Source: Mesotaenium endlicherianum
Lineage: Eukaryota > Streptophyta > Zygnematophyceae > Zygnematales > Mesotaeniaceae
NCBI GenBank assembly: GCA_009602735.1
Contig: WELA01007307.1
Coordinates: 94,772 to 128,527 of the forward strand
Length of the DNA stretch: 33,756 bases
Reading direction: 5' to 3'
Of this stretch, positions 21,378-33,158 are shown in pieces. Positions within the stretch are counted from its first letter, which is position 1; the number at the start of each line of letters is the position of its first letter. The notes beneath the pieces are model-generated. The model was given only the letters and a program-made list of their open reading frames with translations, did no database searches and was not told the origin of the DNA. Position numbers and translations under genes: made by a program.

Positions 21378-21719
21378 TCATAGCAACTTCACCCCTGCCT
21401 TCACGACACCATCAAGAAGAGCTTTCAGCTTCCCGTGATACCTAAGTCCTTCAGGCATGTCATATGCAACAGCACCAATCTCCATGTTCTTGAGTCTTCC
21501 AGCTATAGTCTTCCCCACGACAAATGCAGCCACCTTGTCACTCTTGCTGGCTTCAGGCCCATCCATCACAACAAGAGTTTTTCGGACTTCGTTCTCCATA
21601 CTGCAAGCTGCAGCAATTGTCTTTGCGGTTGGTCTGTGCACGACTTGGGCATAGACATACTTGTTTGACATGAATATCCTCAACGCCAAGGGTTTAGCAT
21701 ACTTGGTTATTCTTGCCAT
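21378..21719 (-). CDS. Ribosomal protein uL18, organellar (mitochondrial-type)
   Basis: A small large-subunit protein that binds 5S rRNA. This is a single open exon of 113 codons, ATG at 21719, TGA at 21378-21380. Recognisable motifs are LRIFMSNKYVYAQVVHRPT, an alanine-rich stretch (TIAAACS), VAAFVVGKTIAGRLKNM and the C-terminal RYHGKLKALLDGVVKAGVKL. The RYHGK(V/L)KA...AGV ending and the NK(Y/F)V.AQV.H.PTA block match the short L18p/L5e-family protein of plant mitochondria. The length is right for that family (about 114 residues). I chose the second in-frame Met (MARITKY) because the upstream dozen residues have no family match. It is intronless here, unlike its neighbours. Confidence 0.85.
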   Translation of the reverse strand: MARITKYAKPLALRIFMSNKYVYAQVVHRPTAKTIAAACSMENEVRKTLVVMDGPEASKSDKVAAFVVGKTIAGRLKNMEIGAVAYDMPEGLRYHGKLKALLDGVVKAGVKLL

Positions 21720-24700
21720 GATATTGCACTCAAACCAATAATAATAGTTCAATTACCAACTATTTGCGTGTGCATGCTACTTTCGTGTCGTGGCCGATCT
21801 CGCCTCACCCATCAAATGCTGCTGTGCAAGATCACTAAAAGCCTCCCCTGCTTCATATACCGATACTTTCAGCTAAAGCTCTCACTACCACTCCTAAGCC
21901 AACCAATGTCGCGTCACACCCACAAATGTATTGTCCATAGAAATGCACAGACAAGCATGTGCTTGGTACCAACACTAGTTGAAGTGGTGAAGTCTTAAGT
22001 GACGAGAAGAACTAAGAAGCTACTTGATGACAAGTCTTGCAGTGTGGCCGGTGTGAACATCAATCAGAAATTCTTGACCACCCGCTTGGGGCCAGTGGGA
22101 ATATCAATCATATCGGTGCGAACCAGGTGCGAACGGCAAGCACGAAGCGTTTGCAACTTTGCACCCGCGCACATTCACACAAAGTTTTATAGAAGCGAGT
22201 CCGACATGAATGTGAACGGAATAACTAGAAAAAGGTCAGGCGCGCGCAGTGCGCAGTGTGGCTCAGTGCGCACAGACGGGGCTGCTGCAGATGGGGCTGC
22301 CATGTAGGGGGCGAGGCTGGTGGGCACAGCAGCGCAGCTAAATATTTTGAGCTTTCACTCGATTTGCCAGTAGTAATTTACATGTAATCTACATTGTTAT
22401 CGCCATGGACTTTCTACCCGGCTGGGATCGCAATTGCGGGGTCGACTGGCCACCCCTATTGCCATAAGCTTCATGGTGTTGAATCTTTAATGCAAAGATT
22501 TCGCGTGTTGGTGATGTCAACAGATACACTGTCAGCCCCTGGCACCCATCGTTTGGAGGATTTACGGGTGATCCTCAGTGTGTTACCCCTTCACTGATAT
22601 AGGAAGAAAATGGAACAGGGACTCACGGCCTGTAATGGCCTAAGCATGTGCTCGAAAGTTGTCTAGCATTGCTAACGAGGCAATTTAGAAGTCCTTCTTG
22701 CGCCTGAGTGGGTGATGGCAAGATTTCTCCTTGCAAGCGTCGGCGGTAGATCAATGTGTGCTCCTGGGCTGCTGATCTACGCCGAAGGGCTTGCACGGTC
22801 CAGCTCCATGTGAAGGAAAATTCTCGGAGGCGAGCAACACTAAACTAGAGTCGCTTCCAAGGTACTCAATTCTTCATTTCGAGTATACACTGTTCTCTTT
22901 GAGTGCTTCAATGTCCATGGCAATATGCTGAGCTTGTTGACTGCAACATAAATGCAGTGATCAACGAGTCACAACAGATGCTTTGCCTCTCCATTGACAT
23001 CTTGCTGGCTTGAAATGAAGTGGGTGTTTTTATGAGAACTATTGTTGAGGCAGTAATATTGCTTCAATGTGTGGAGACTGCTGGAGAAGGGCCTTATGAT
23101 TATACTGCTATAAAATACACCATCTTTCGGATCCGAGTAACCGAAAGGTTGAGGCGAGAACAACCTAGCTCAGAATGAAGGCCCTTGCAGCAGCTGTTAC
23201 TCTGACAGAAAGGAAGTTTGGAACTTGGTGCATGCGTCTGCTGTCATTTGATTGAGTCTGCTGTATATATTGTTGGCTTATGATGCGTATACGTGTGTCT
23301 TGGATGCTTTGACGACCATGGTCACGTTCACGTGATGAAAAAATTGCGGGTGGTTTTGTCTGACCCTGAAACCTGAATTTACTACCTGCCTGTTGTAGCC
23401 ACCTTTTCACACTGAGACAACAAAATTGTTGTGAATTGTTCCTTGAGTTGTAAATGGTGTGAAGGTTGCTGTATGCTGACCTTGTGATTGGTTGGCGTGC
23501 CAGGTCACGAGGAGCTTTATCGCCAAATTTTGGAGTATGCCTTTTTGCCTGCTGCTGCAAGGTTCTTCCTTCCCGTGCTGCCCGCGGCCTGTGAGTGCTT
23601 CTGACCTTCCCTTTTCTCCATTGTCTGCACTCTTGTGCTGCCATGTGGTTGTACTACCTGTGAGCACAGTGTTCCTCTCTCGTCATTATTCCCCTTTTGC
23701 CGCTTGTGACGGCCTTCTTCCTCGTCGGAAGTCAGGCTTGGAGACCAAAGTTCGATGTAAGAATTAGTAACATACTTTAGCTTAGCCTTTTCTGAGCTCA
23801 GACATAAGGCGCCGACGTGCTCGAGCTGTCAGTGGGCCACTGTTGTACCATTAGCCACCTTCAGTATGGATGCGTTCAAGTAAGTAGCCTGTTGCGCGTG
23901 CTTCATTTTCCGTGTAAATAAGTAAGTCGTAGTTTTACATGCATGTTACTACTAGTCTTCTTCCATACTATCTCTAGTCTTTTCTTGACTTCATTCGAAT
24001 GGATGCAATATGAGAGACAATTGGTGATTTCGTCACATGTATTTTTAAGGTATATAAAAATTGATTGTAACAAACAAATTGTATATGGCAAGTTGTTTCT
24101 TGATGGTCTCCATGGAGAACGTAGGCCCAATTGCTTGCATTGGGTATTCATGACATGTAGCCTTAGAATCAGAGGGTGATACTGCCTTGGCAGAAGCATA
24201 TGGTGTGTACACGTGAGAAGTGCAATAGATATGAGCTATTGGCGCTGTTGATTGCATCAGTTGTCTATCAAGTTCCCAAAGAAGTTTCAAAATATTGTAA
24301 TATTGTGGCAAAGCTTCATTTGCTCTTGTGACCAATACAGCCTGAGCTTTTCTTTTTTTCACCATGTACAAGCATTTGGTTTGACTGTACAATACATGTG
24401 AAACAGAAAATGTTTAACAAATGATGATCAGCTTCTTGGCAGCAATGCAGTCAGTACAGGTTTCATGAATGTGACGTATATGCTTCACTTCAAGAGAGTT
24501 ACACTAGCTATTCTGCTTCTTCATCTCTAGGTATTGCACGAAAGTGGACTGCAGATAGCTTGTGTTGCAAGATATCTGTTTTTGATTGATTTTTACTCAT
24601 CACTTAGGAATATGACAAAAAATGGTATATTTACAACTAAAATGCAGAAAGTGACTTAAAAAAATGTGAAACTCTCAACTTAGGGATATGTTCTTTCAAG

Positions 24701-25347
24701 AAATGTTTTTGATACAAGAGTTACACCAGCACATTTGTCAAAGTGGCTCCATTCTGAGGCATTTTCAGACGATTGACTACGTACGAAGATAATATTCACT
24801 CAAACTGTCAGCTTCTTTACCTCGGGTACTGAGACAAGTGCAGCTAGTTAAGGACACTCAGCTGTACCAATCAAACCGTTATTATACCCAAGACGGACTA
24901 TACCTAAGAGAAGTGGGATGAAGTACACCTTACATGTTCCTACTTCCTAATTCAGGGATCTTCTACTGCTAGTGAGAACATTGTCCAGATTGTGTACAAC
25001 TAGCTGTTTACCTCCGATATAGATTGACAGTAACAAAGGTTGATTAAACAATTAACACCCAATTATTGACGAGCTGAGACTATTGACTCCCAGATTCCTC
25101 AAGAGAGGAACCTATGTAGCAAGTGAAAGGAGCTTCTACTGTTTCAGCACAAAATACCCAAAACTATACCTGGCGTACTTAAAACGTCCCGCTGCTGCCC
25201 TGGGCCAAATAAGGAAGATAGGCAAGCAGGCACAGGCAGGTAGCTGCTCTGCTATTTATTCTAAAATTCATCGGCACAAATTGCAGAAGCACCACCTTTT
25301 CTGCCCCTTGTTGGCCACCCACTTTCTACCCCACTGTCATGGTACAC
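21720..25347. other. Long AT-richer intergenic stretch
   Basis: No confirmed gene. One exon-like segment (23504-23590) is listed separately. The remaining open frames on both strands are short, with no conserved motif. I saw no tRNA, rRNA or transposon ends. Confidence 0.45.
23504..23590 (+). other. Candidate internal exon, gene unknown
   Basis: This 87-nt segment lies between a cag acceptor (23501-23503) and a strong gtgagt donor. In phase 1-1 it reads HEELYRQILEYAFLP, then AAARFFLPVLPAA, an amphipathic then hydrophobic sequence with no stops. A possible following microexon (about 21 nt, ending near 23754, donor gtaaga) also fits phase 1. No family was recognised and neither a start nor a stop could be linked. 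Confidence 0.3.
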
Positions 25348-27379
25348 TCATCGGTTGAACAGATTTGTGAAGAAGTTGCCCTTAGCCTTTGCGTTGGTGG
25401 CACACTCGACGTGAGCGTACCTTCCGGAAGCGTCCTTCTGCCTGGGATCTCTGGAAGTGTCCTTGCCACAATACTTGCACTTCTTGTCGACCCATCCTTC
25501 GTCTGTGTATTTCCCATCGACTGCACATCAAAGAAGGAACAGGCAGGTAGCTTCTTCTTGCTTTAGAGATTCACGTCAATGTGAACAAGCCCTTTCCAGC
25601 TGATTGAATTGTCACAGTTCTGAAAGTGGACTAAAGTCACAATTGAGGTGGACGTGAGGAGCTGAAAACAAGATGCGGAAAACAAGATGCCACCTAAGGA
25701 CCCCTAAATAGATTGCTCAAACAACATACCTACTTTGAAACACAAAACCTCGTCACTTTTGGCTTTTCAAATTGACCTACTTTGGAGAATACACAACCGT
25801 CAGTGTCTTTTTAGCTCTAGCATTTGACGCTGCAACTATTGAGAGACAAAGCTGCAAACTCAGTGGGGTTCATCCTGCAAAACAATCTTTATACAAACAA
25901 AGTTTCCCAAGATGACATGTTAAAAGAAACCTTTTACCGTAACACAGCTCTCAATCATTCATTTTGGTTGGATGCAAGTGTTATGCCGGGTAACACCTCA
26001 AGAAGCTCATTGCAGGTTCGTGCAAGTATTGCAACGGATGGGTGAGGAAGAGGGGGGGACGGGAAAAGGTATATTCTGACCCACGACGCACCGAGAGGAG
26101 AAAGGCCAACAAGCTTACCTTCAATAAATTCCTTGAAATAACTCTTGGCAGTACCTCCCACCTTTCTCCTCAAAGCTGCATACTGAAAGTACCAGCAGAA
26201 CAGCAGAAGTAGAGAAAGCTTCAGTGTGCCATCATGATGCCAGTAACAGGAAAGACGCGTCCAAACTATAAATTTGCAGATACACAAAAGTGCTTCAGCT
26301 GACTTGATAAAATCTAGTCCTCCAACAAGTAAAACACCTACTCTGCAACCACAGAGCTGTGCCTCTTATAGTACATGCCAACTGCATTCCTGCTCGGTAC
26401 CCAATAGGACCCCCTTCACACTTTCAATTCACCAATTGTCTGCAGAGTAGCACTGGATGGGTAAGCCTGCAATATTGCTCTGCACCCCAGCCTCCATGTC
26501 TTTTTCAATGCAAATGTGAAGGGAAGGAAATAGAGAGTAATAAAGCACAAGGCTGTAGGTATCGGTAGCTAACCTGCTCAGCAGACATGCGCTTCTCATT
26601 TGCAATAGTATCTCTAGCATTGGATAGCAATTCCGCGTCCTTCTCAGACCGCACTGCCGTGAAGTCCAAGGCATTCGTTATTCTGCAATCACAGAAGTTC
26701 AGCTACTAAGTAACATTGTCCCACGTGTGTCCTGCTACTTATCCAGCAAGATCCTCTTCTGCCCCAAGACGGAGAGTGACGAGAAACTACTAACAGAGTC
26801 ATATGGACCATGTGAGCTCCCTTTTTCGAAAACTGCACTTTTTCATACTTACTTGCCCTCAACTACCGACCCCTGACACTACTTACGACTTACGGCCCCA
26901 AAAGCGAGAAAATCTCCAAAAATGCCAACAAGTAGTCAAACTGCATGAGGTGTGGTTAGCAAAGAAGCCCTATGCTTTTTCTTGCTTACTCTGCCTCCTC
27001 AGAACAAAGCTTTTTATAAGAATTTATCCAGATGATGCATCTGAGTGTTGTCCGCGCCCTAGATCTTGGAACGAGTGCGAGAAAATAATAGTTGTCATCC
27101 TACAGGGAGTCTCGTCGCTAGTAAATGAGCAACATTCGACTCGCTTCGGATGTGATAAAAGTAACAACATAGTGTCACTCACGAGGTAAACAGCGATTCT
27201 TTTGGCTCTTCCTTTTCAGTCTTCGCTTCTATTTTAAGCTGGTGACGCCGCCTTGTCGCTACGGTGTTGCCTGAGACTGTCAATCGATTTGTAGTCAGAG
27301 GCGTTCCACTAAGAGATGAAAGATTCGAGGCCAACGCGCTAGTAGCGCACGATGTTAAAGCGTTACAAGCAACAGCCAT
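25348..27379 (-). CDS. Probable plastid protein with C-terminal zinc-binding-like motif, four exons
   Basis: Exons on the minus strand: 27379-27183, 26682-26574, 26182-26119 and 25520-25348. All are GT-AG and all junctions keep phase, giving 180 residues. The first about 50 residues (MAVACNALTSCATSALASNL..., rich in Ser, Thr, Ala and Arg, almost no acidic residues) look like a chloroplast transit peptide. The mature part is hydrophilic: ITNALDFTAVRSEKDAELLS; a basic helix YAALRRKVGGTAKSYFKEFI; then VDGKYTDEGWVDKKC; and a C-terminal CKYCGKD...RYAHVEC pattern (CxxC then HxxC) that could bind zinc; it ends NFFTNLFNR. I have an impression of a conserved green-lineage protein but cannot name the family or role. 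The gene sits alone in AT-richer DNA. Confidence 0.82.
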
Positions 27380-29479
27380 TCTGATGATTAACGAGCTGCT
27401 GATGCAAAAGCAGATAAGTGGAACAGTCGCCCTTCCAACTCTAGTAAATGTTATGGAATGATTGTAAAGCAGAGTCAACAGTGGGAGGCACACAACACTT
27501 CAGAAATAAGCAATTTCTACGATCTATATGACGTTAAGAGCAATCAACTTTAGCAGGTGGAGCGGGGCATTATGCTAGCTTGTGCTAGCTGGTGCTAGTT
27601 CGCTATCTTCAGTGAGGCGTTTCGAAGCTCCACGTTTCCTACGTGAAGCGAGGTTCATTCTCCATGGGCCTGCATGGGTCCTCAGGCAAGGGGCGAATTA
27701 GGCAACACAACACAACAGGTGGACACTTTTGTTCAAATGCCCATAATTGCCGAGTCCGGCCTGGTCCGGCCCAGGCTGGCGTCTGCTAGCCTCTGCTGGC
27801 TCCAGTCCGGGCTGGTCCGGGCTGGTCTGGGCCTGGTCATCATATTGCAGCAGCGTGGTCCTATTGTGATCAACGCGGCTCATCACTGACCGCCGTTTGA
27901 CTGCTGAAGGTCTAGAGCAGTCTGGACCAGATCTAGCTTTGTGTGATGTGGTGCGATCTGGACCTACGATAGCGAACCATGTCGACTTTATTTGAGCCTG
28001 TTCACCGTCGCTTTATCAAGATGAATCAGATGTAAGTACCGCTTTCCTCTGCTTTCCTCCTGTATCCCTGCGGTCGTCCTTCGAGTCTGGAGTCTGGACA
28101 GTTCAGCGCAGTTCAGCGGGGTCCAGGAACGACGCTGTTGACTTTGGGGGCAACGGAGTGGGAGACGGGAGTCAGGTGGAGTCAGGACGTTGAATATTAT
28201 ATGACCGCTGCTCCAACTTTTCTTGCGAAGTCGGTCAAACTCGGCGTCGACGGCGTCGACTAGGGTGTAAGTTGAACTTATCCTGCTAACTAATGCTAAT
28301 TAACGCTGGCAAGCGCAATAAGCTTAGAGGCAGCCATAGCCGACCACTTAACTTCTGGCCCGATCGAAGGTTCCCGTGCATGTTCTCTTGGTCGTTTCTC
28401 GCAGAGAGGGCTGGGAGCAGCTGGGAGAGCAATGGTAGAGGAGTGGCAGTACGCATCAAGGACGGTTGGAGGGAGTTAAAGGTAGCTAGGATTGAGGTGT
28501 TGAATTTGTTGTAGTTGGAACAAAAAGTGGTGCGAGCATTATTTGAAACCCAATAATCAGTCCCGCAAGGGCTGGTGATTACGAATAAGCGATGGTGAGT
28601 ACTCACAAGTCTAGTGGTATTGGAAATGCGTCATCTTTTCATTTTCAACGGGCATGGTTTCCGGACCAGGAAAGGTACACTGCCCCGCTCGCCAAACCGT
28701 GTAGCTGGTGCATACTCCGCTCCCATTGAGTCTGTGGCAGCCATACGCGTCTTCATTTTCTTGATTTGTGAAAGGAGACCAGAATGGAACCCGCGAAATG
28801 GAAGTTGCTTGCGAAAGCTCCAGATGGGCCAGAGCCCTCTCTACCCGTTCCGTCGCTGGATAGATGGTAAGGGTCATTCAATAAGATACGTCTATGAAGC
28901 CTGGTTCTTGCACCATGATGGTTACGCCAATGCTCCTCTTCCATGTCGGCTGCAATGTGCAGCTGTTGAACACAGCCTTTGAAAACACCGCCCTTGCTCG
29001 TAGTGCTCCTCCGTCTCCTACTGTGTCTGCTGTTGTCACTCAAGCTGGTTGCTGTCAATGGTGCTTTTCTTATTATTGCTCCACTTGATGTTTCTGTTGC
29101 TGCTCCAGTAATAGCTGCCGCTGTTATTGCTGCTGCTCCTCCTGCTGCTGCTCGGAGTGCACAAACAAGAAGCAGGTGCACTGCAGCAGCAGGGCACTAA
29201 GAAAAGTTATTGAAGGTTTTTTTTTGCTTTTTTCCTTTTTTTTCCTCCGGGTCTTATATCTCGCCTGTCCTTTTTGAGGTCCTTTGCTTCCCCCCTTCAA
29301 AACCCCCGCTCCCCTACCCTCTCTCGCTGCATCCCTGAGTGACAAACCCCGATCCTGCTTGGTGGCTGCGTGGCCGCTGCAGGCAAGGAGGACCTTCACT
29401 TGCACGCCTGTACTTGCAACAAGTAGTAGTCTGCACAGAGTTGCTGCTGGGGAGAGCACGGACGAAGCCTTAAGTGGAG
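27380..29479. other. Intergenic region with short repeats and a candidate first exon
   Basis: It contains small direct repeats (tgctagct around 27570-27605; ctggtccgg around 27760-27840; gtcgacggc around 28240-28260), a GCT/TGC-rich stretch at 29090-29190, and a T-rich run at 29217-29250. A candidate first exon is listed at 27979-28031. Nothing else coding was recognised. Confidence 0.45.
27979..28031 (+). other. Candidate first exon (MSTLFEPVHRRF...)
   Basis: ATG in a good context (gaaccATGTC) opens 17 codons plus two bases, reading MSTLFEPVHRRFIKMNQ, and runs into a perfect donor, gtaagt, at 28032. The next exon could begin at 28415 (after cgcag) but meets a stop within about ten codons unless spliced again. 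No protein family was recognised. Confidence 0.25.
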
Positions 29480-30291
29480 ATGGGGGACATCGTCGTGTGC
29501 GCGCCTGAAGACGGGGATGGCACCCTGAGGCAGGGAGGAGAGAGCAGCTCCATGGCCTCCACGCAAGTCCACGACCTGCTAGGTGACGTGCTGGACGCTT
29601 GTCGTCCAGCTGGCTTCGCGCGCTTCACACGCTTCGTGTGTGGATGGCAAGGATGGCGAGGATGGCGAGCAGGAAGGCTCCTGCAGGCTGGTGTGCTCCT
29701 GGTGGAGGAAGCAGGTCAATGGCAGGCCCGGCGCAGTGCGCATGCGATTGTGGGCAGGGACCGCAGAGGGTGCAGTTCGCGCGCTGTGGTCTTTCCCCAA
29801 GGTCACCTGTGTCAGGCTCAGCTTGGCATCTGTACCAGGCAAGGGCGGGGGCGACTTTCTCGGGAAGTTCCTCCGGGCGCTGCTGGAAGCCCCTCCCCAA
29901 GTTACCTCCTTCAAGCTCAGCTCCAAACCCTCCTCAGTGTCGGTTCTCCAGGCTGTGGCCCAGTCTCTTCTCGGAAAGACGGGCATGCGGCAGCTGTCCT
30001 TGAACTTGGGCGACGGCTCGTGCCCAGTGGCAGGCTGGCCGGAGCTGCACGTGGACCTCTCACCAACGTAGGATAGAAGAGCTGGCCCGATTTTGGCACC
30101 CTGCCTGCCGACCTCCTGACATCGCTGAGCCTTCACTCCATGACCGCCGGTACCGGCCCCAGCATGCAGCACATGAAAGGCACAGGAATAATCAACGTGG
30201 GCTGCCTGCGAGATCTCCAGAGGCTGGACGTATCGTGCGCGCTGCTGCGCTCTCTGAGGGGAGTGCAGGGGCTGCGCGCCAGCACCGCTGT
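29480..30291 (+). CDS. F-box/leucine-rich-repeat-like protein, broken or finely spliced
   Basis: F-box proteins recruit substrates to SCF ubiquitin ligases. From ATG 29480 the frame reads an acidic lead, then an F-box-like start, VHDLLGDVLDACRPAGFARF. The expected continuation, LVCSWWRKQVNGRPGAVRMR, lies in another frame after 29687. A 49-nt GT-AG intron, 29638-29686, would join them in phase. Next come repeat-like segments: AVRALWSFPKVTCVRLSLAS, LRALLEAPPQVTSFKLSS and KTGMRQLSLNLGDGS. This frame stops at 30071, yet clear leucine-rich repeat text resumes two frames over (LPADLLTSLSLHSM, then LRDLQRLDVSCALLRSLRG) until about 30290. Either a second tiny intron or a frameshift separates them, so it may be a pseudogene. 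The F-box reading is inferred from the V-C-x-x-W-R core and the repeats. Confidence 0.5.
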
Positions 30292-31936
30292 CGCTCTGCT
30301 CTGCAATTGCCCTGGGAAAGATTTCCAGCCGGTATTTTTTGGGAGAGGTGTAGGCAAGTGGTACATTGGCCTGTATATTTTCTGTAGCTACGGGCAGTAC
30401 GCGCGCGCGCATGCCACCCCTGCAAGCGCATGGGGTCCTGCTGCGCCAGGGTGCTGTTTTTGGACTCCAGGTTCAAGCTCTGGCGGGAGGAGAGCAGAGT
30501 GGCGCCACCTTTGCTGCCGCAGTGTATGCGTGCTCTCTTTTCGTCTGTGCCGCTGTAGCATAAGGTGGAACTGCAGTGGGCTGGGTGTAAAGGAGAGGGT
30601 GGGATCTAGAGTCCCAAACCTAGGTGTCGAAGTACCCTCTTGTCCGTTCCGATGGATATGACTGTAGGTAGAGGTTATAAGTATCTTAGAAGCTCCCTCT
30701 GTATCAGCTCTTTTCCGAACCTTTGTCCAGGCTCTCCACTTGATGTGCTTGGGTATGTGAGCAGGGCTCTGGAATAAGGAGAGGGGCTCAACAGTGGTTT
30801 GCCGAACGTTGTCTGCGTATGCAGTCAAGGTCAGGTTCGGAGTTGCTCGTAAGTCACGAAATTGGCATGCTCAATTTCGGATTGGCCTTTCTCTCGCCTA
30901 GAGGAGTAGCAGCAGGACTCTGTGTTGGGACGAGAATCTATTTATAATTTATCCCACAGGTGCTGCTTGATGGCCGTTGTCTGTACGTGAATGTTGCCGG
31001 TTGTGACTAACTTGAACCTATTAACTTTGAAGTGTCATTTGGACCCCACAAACGTGTGAATGAGCGACAAGCACATGGCCATCACAAGGAGGAACCATTC
31101 TTTGTTTATGCTCTCTGCATTTGGTTCTATGCTCTCACTTCATTCCCATGCATGCATGCAAAACTAGCTTGATGGCTTCCATGCCCATTATGACGTGAAA
31201 TCAATTGAGCTACTAATTGGAATAGATGTGTTATAATTCTAGGCGTATCCTTAGCAAGCTAGCTCACATGTGTGTATGCAGGCAAAGTTACAGTGAGTCG
31301 ATTTCAGATGTGAGCAGCTCGCTATGCCGGCAGTTGTATATATACAAACAATCTTACGCAACACCAAGTCCCGGCCTTCCGGCCATGTATTCAGTAGTTT
31401 CCATTCACAGTTGGTCTCGCAAGGCCGGGCACCTCTATGAAAAAGCGGGCCAAATGTCAATATTTGTTTGCTTTTGCAATATACTCGGATTTGCTGACGA
31501 CAACATAATTTCTTCTTATGGACAAGACCCCAACTAGTTGGAGACAAAGCAAAGAATCAGCAACATCTACAGAAGGCACAGAGGAACCTTTTCATGATTT
31601 GCACCCGCTAGAGATTCGATATGAACACATTTGCTTATGCATGCCTGAAACTGAGATCAATGAAGGATGAAAACAAGGTCCTAAAGAAGTGATTTACACT
31701 ACTGCGCTGTTGCTCAGCAACCTAGGCCAGATCCTGCAAGTAAGGTATTGACAATCACGGAGCTTCTCCATAAACCGGAACATACCCTGTTGTGCGCTAG
31801 CTTGTCAATAGCTTCGGAAAGAATCTACACACTTTTTCAACTGCCTCGTTTACTCAACGCCGAGGAGCACGGTGAAACACGATAACTTCAAGAACTCCTG
31901 ACAATCTACATTCTCATTATTCTCAACGTGTAACAT
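30292..31936. other. Intergenic region, nothing recognised
   Basis: This is sequence between the F-box-like gene and the DUF3054 gene. It contains a short catgcatgcatgcaaa run near 31148 and no coding motif on either strand. Confidence 0.5.
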
Positions 31937-33158
31937 TCACCACCTCTTCACCAGAGATGCCAGAAGCTGCAGAGGCCAAACACATCCAAGTGAGATAGCT
32001 TGTCAGCGGAATAACTTGGATAAGCTGCAAAGGGTGAAGTCGCTTGCCCACCCACCAACAGGAGGCAGCAGACACGAGTTTCAAACAGTGGCATAGCTCT
32101 GTGAGAAAGCCTGGTGACAAAGGGAGTATAGATGGCTGTCGCCAGAGCAGCTTCTATTCACCCATATTTATTTTTAAAAAGAAAGAAGAAGGTTAGCATG
32201 CAAGTGGACTGGCACGCATGCATCACCTCGCTCGAGTTTCCAGGAACAGACGATGGGAGCAAGAAAGTGAAAAAGCCGAAAACAGGCACAAGCTTCTTCC
32301 GACTTTAGGCAGGAAGTCCAGATGCGGCATTTTCTGACTCCGAAGCAAGCAGTCGGGCATATACAGCGGGCACATCTAAACGCGGGCACACCAGGAAACC
32401 AACTCTGTATCAATGAGCCATAAGTCAACCATGAACCCCCAAAACTTTTTCTTTTTTTTTAAAAAAAAAGAAATAAAACCAACCCCCTGGACCTTGTACT
32501 GCAAGGAAGATGTACTTAACCATGCACTGACCTGGAAGAACTCAAACGGGTTCCCCTTGCGGTTGCCAGCCCTCTTGGTCTCCTCTTTGGACGTGAGCGC
32601 CGCAAAGGCCGCCCGCCACCCCACGAGGATGACAAACGTGGACGCCAGCGACACAAGGATGAAGGGCGTGGGCGGCACCTGGCCCTTTGTCAGGCCCCGG
32701 ATCGCCAGGCCCACCTGTCACACAGCCAATGTCCCACGCGGCTCGTGGAGTGGAGTCAAGACCGGTCACGGTCAACGAGAGTCAACAGGGGGTCAGCGGA
32801 GGCCAACATGTGCCAATCCAGGCCGATCGAGATTGGAACGGCCAGGCACTACAGCAATCTTTGAGAATGGACCATACAGGCGCCAACGACTTGTGCATGC
32901 CGGGCTAAGGAAGCCAAGTCAACAGCAAGTCAACAGGGGTCAATTGAGAAGCCGCCACGAGGAAGTAGACAGGAATCGACCGAGGAAGCCGCCGACAGAG
33001 CATTTACAGGTGTCAACTGAGGTGAGCAGTCCAGCTACTCACAGGCACGCCGAGCGCCCACGTCTTGACGCCGCTCACTGCGCCCGCACCTGCGCCGCCG
33101 ACAGGTGGCGCAACGTCGGGGCGGTAGTCGCCCAGCATGTACGCGGCAAAGATCCAGC
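31937..33158 (-). CDS. DUF3054 membrane protein, last three exons, 5' incomplete
   Basis: This is an integral membrane protein family of unknown function. Exons on the minus strand: 33158-33043, 32714-32532 and 31966-31937. Splices are GT-AG, phase 0 at both internal junctions, and the first exon is entered in phase 1. The product reads GWIFAAYMLGDYRPD, a Gly/Ala spacer, SGVKTWALGVP joined to VGLAIRGLTKGQVPP, then TPFILVSLASTFVILVGWRA, a basic tail KEETKRAGNRKGNPFEFFQ, and finally LLASLVKRW before TGA. The pattern of a Trp-containing helix, VP.GL..RGL, then F(I/V)(L/V)V.L..T...L(V/L)GWRA, is that of DUF3054; the tail extension resembles plant homologues as I remember them. The upstream exon carrying the expected N-terminal helix was not found in the remaining 600 bases. 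The terminal exon is only 30 nt. Confidence 0.8.
32450..32473. repeat. T-run followed by A-run
   Basis: About nine T followed directly by about eleven A (cttttttttt/aaaaaaaaag), a perfect short palindromic AT tract inside the last DUF3054 intron. Confidence 0.85.

Noticed and set aside
22399-22480. ATG with good context reading MDFLPGWDRNCG as a possible first exon
   Set aside because: A stop follows after 20 codons, and no donor in phase could be connected to the candidate exon at 23504.
20652-31936. tRNA, rRNA or transposable elements in the AT-richer part
   Set aside because: I looked for T-loop-like GTTCGA words, terminal inverted repeats and reverse transcriptase or transposase motifs and saw none that held up.
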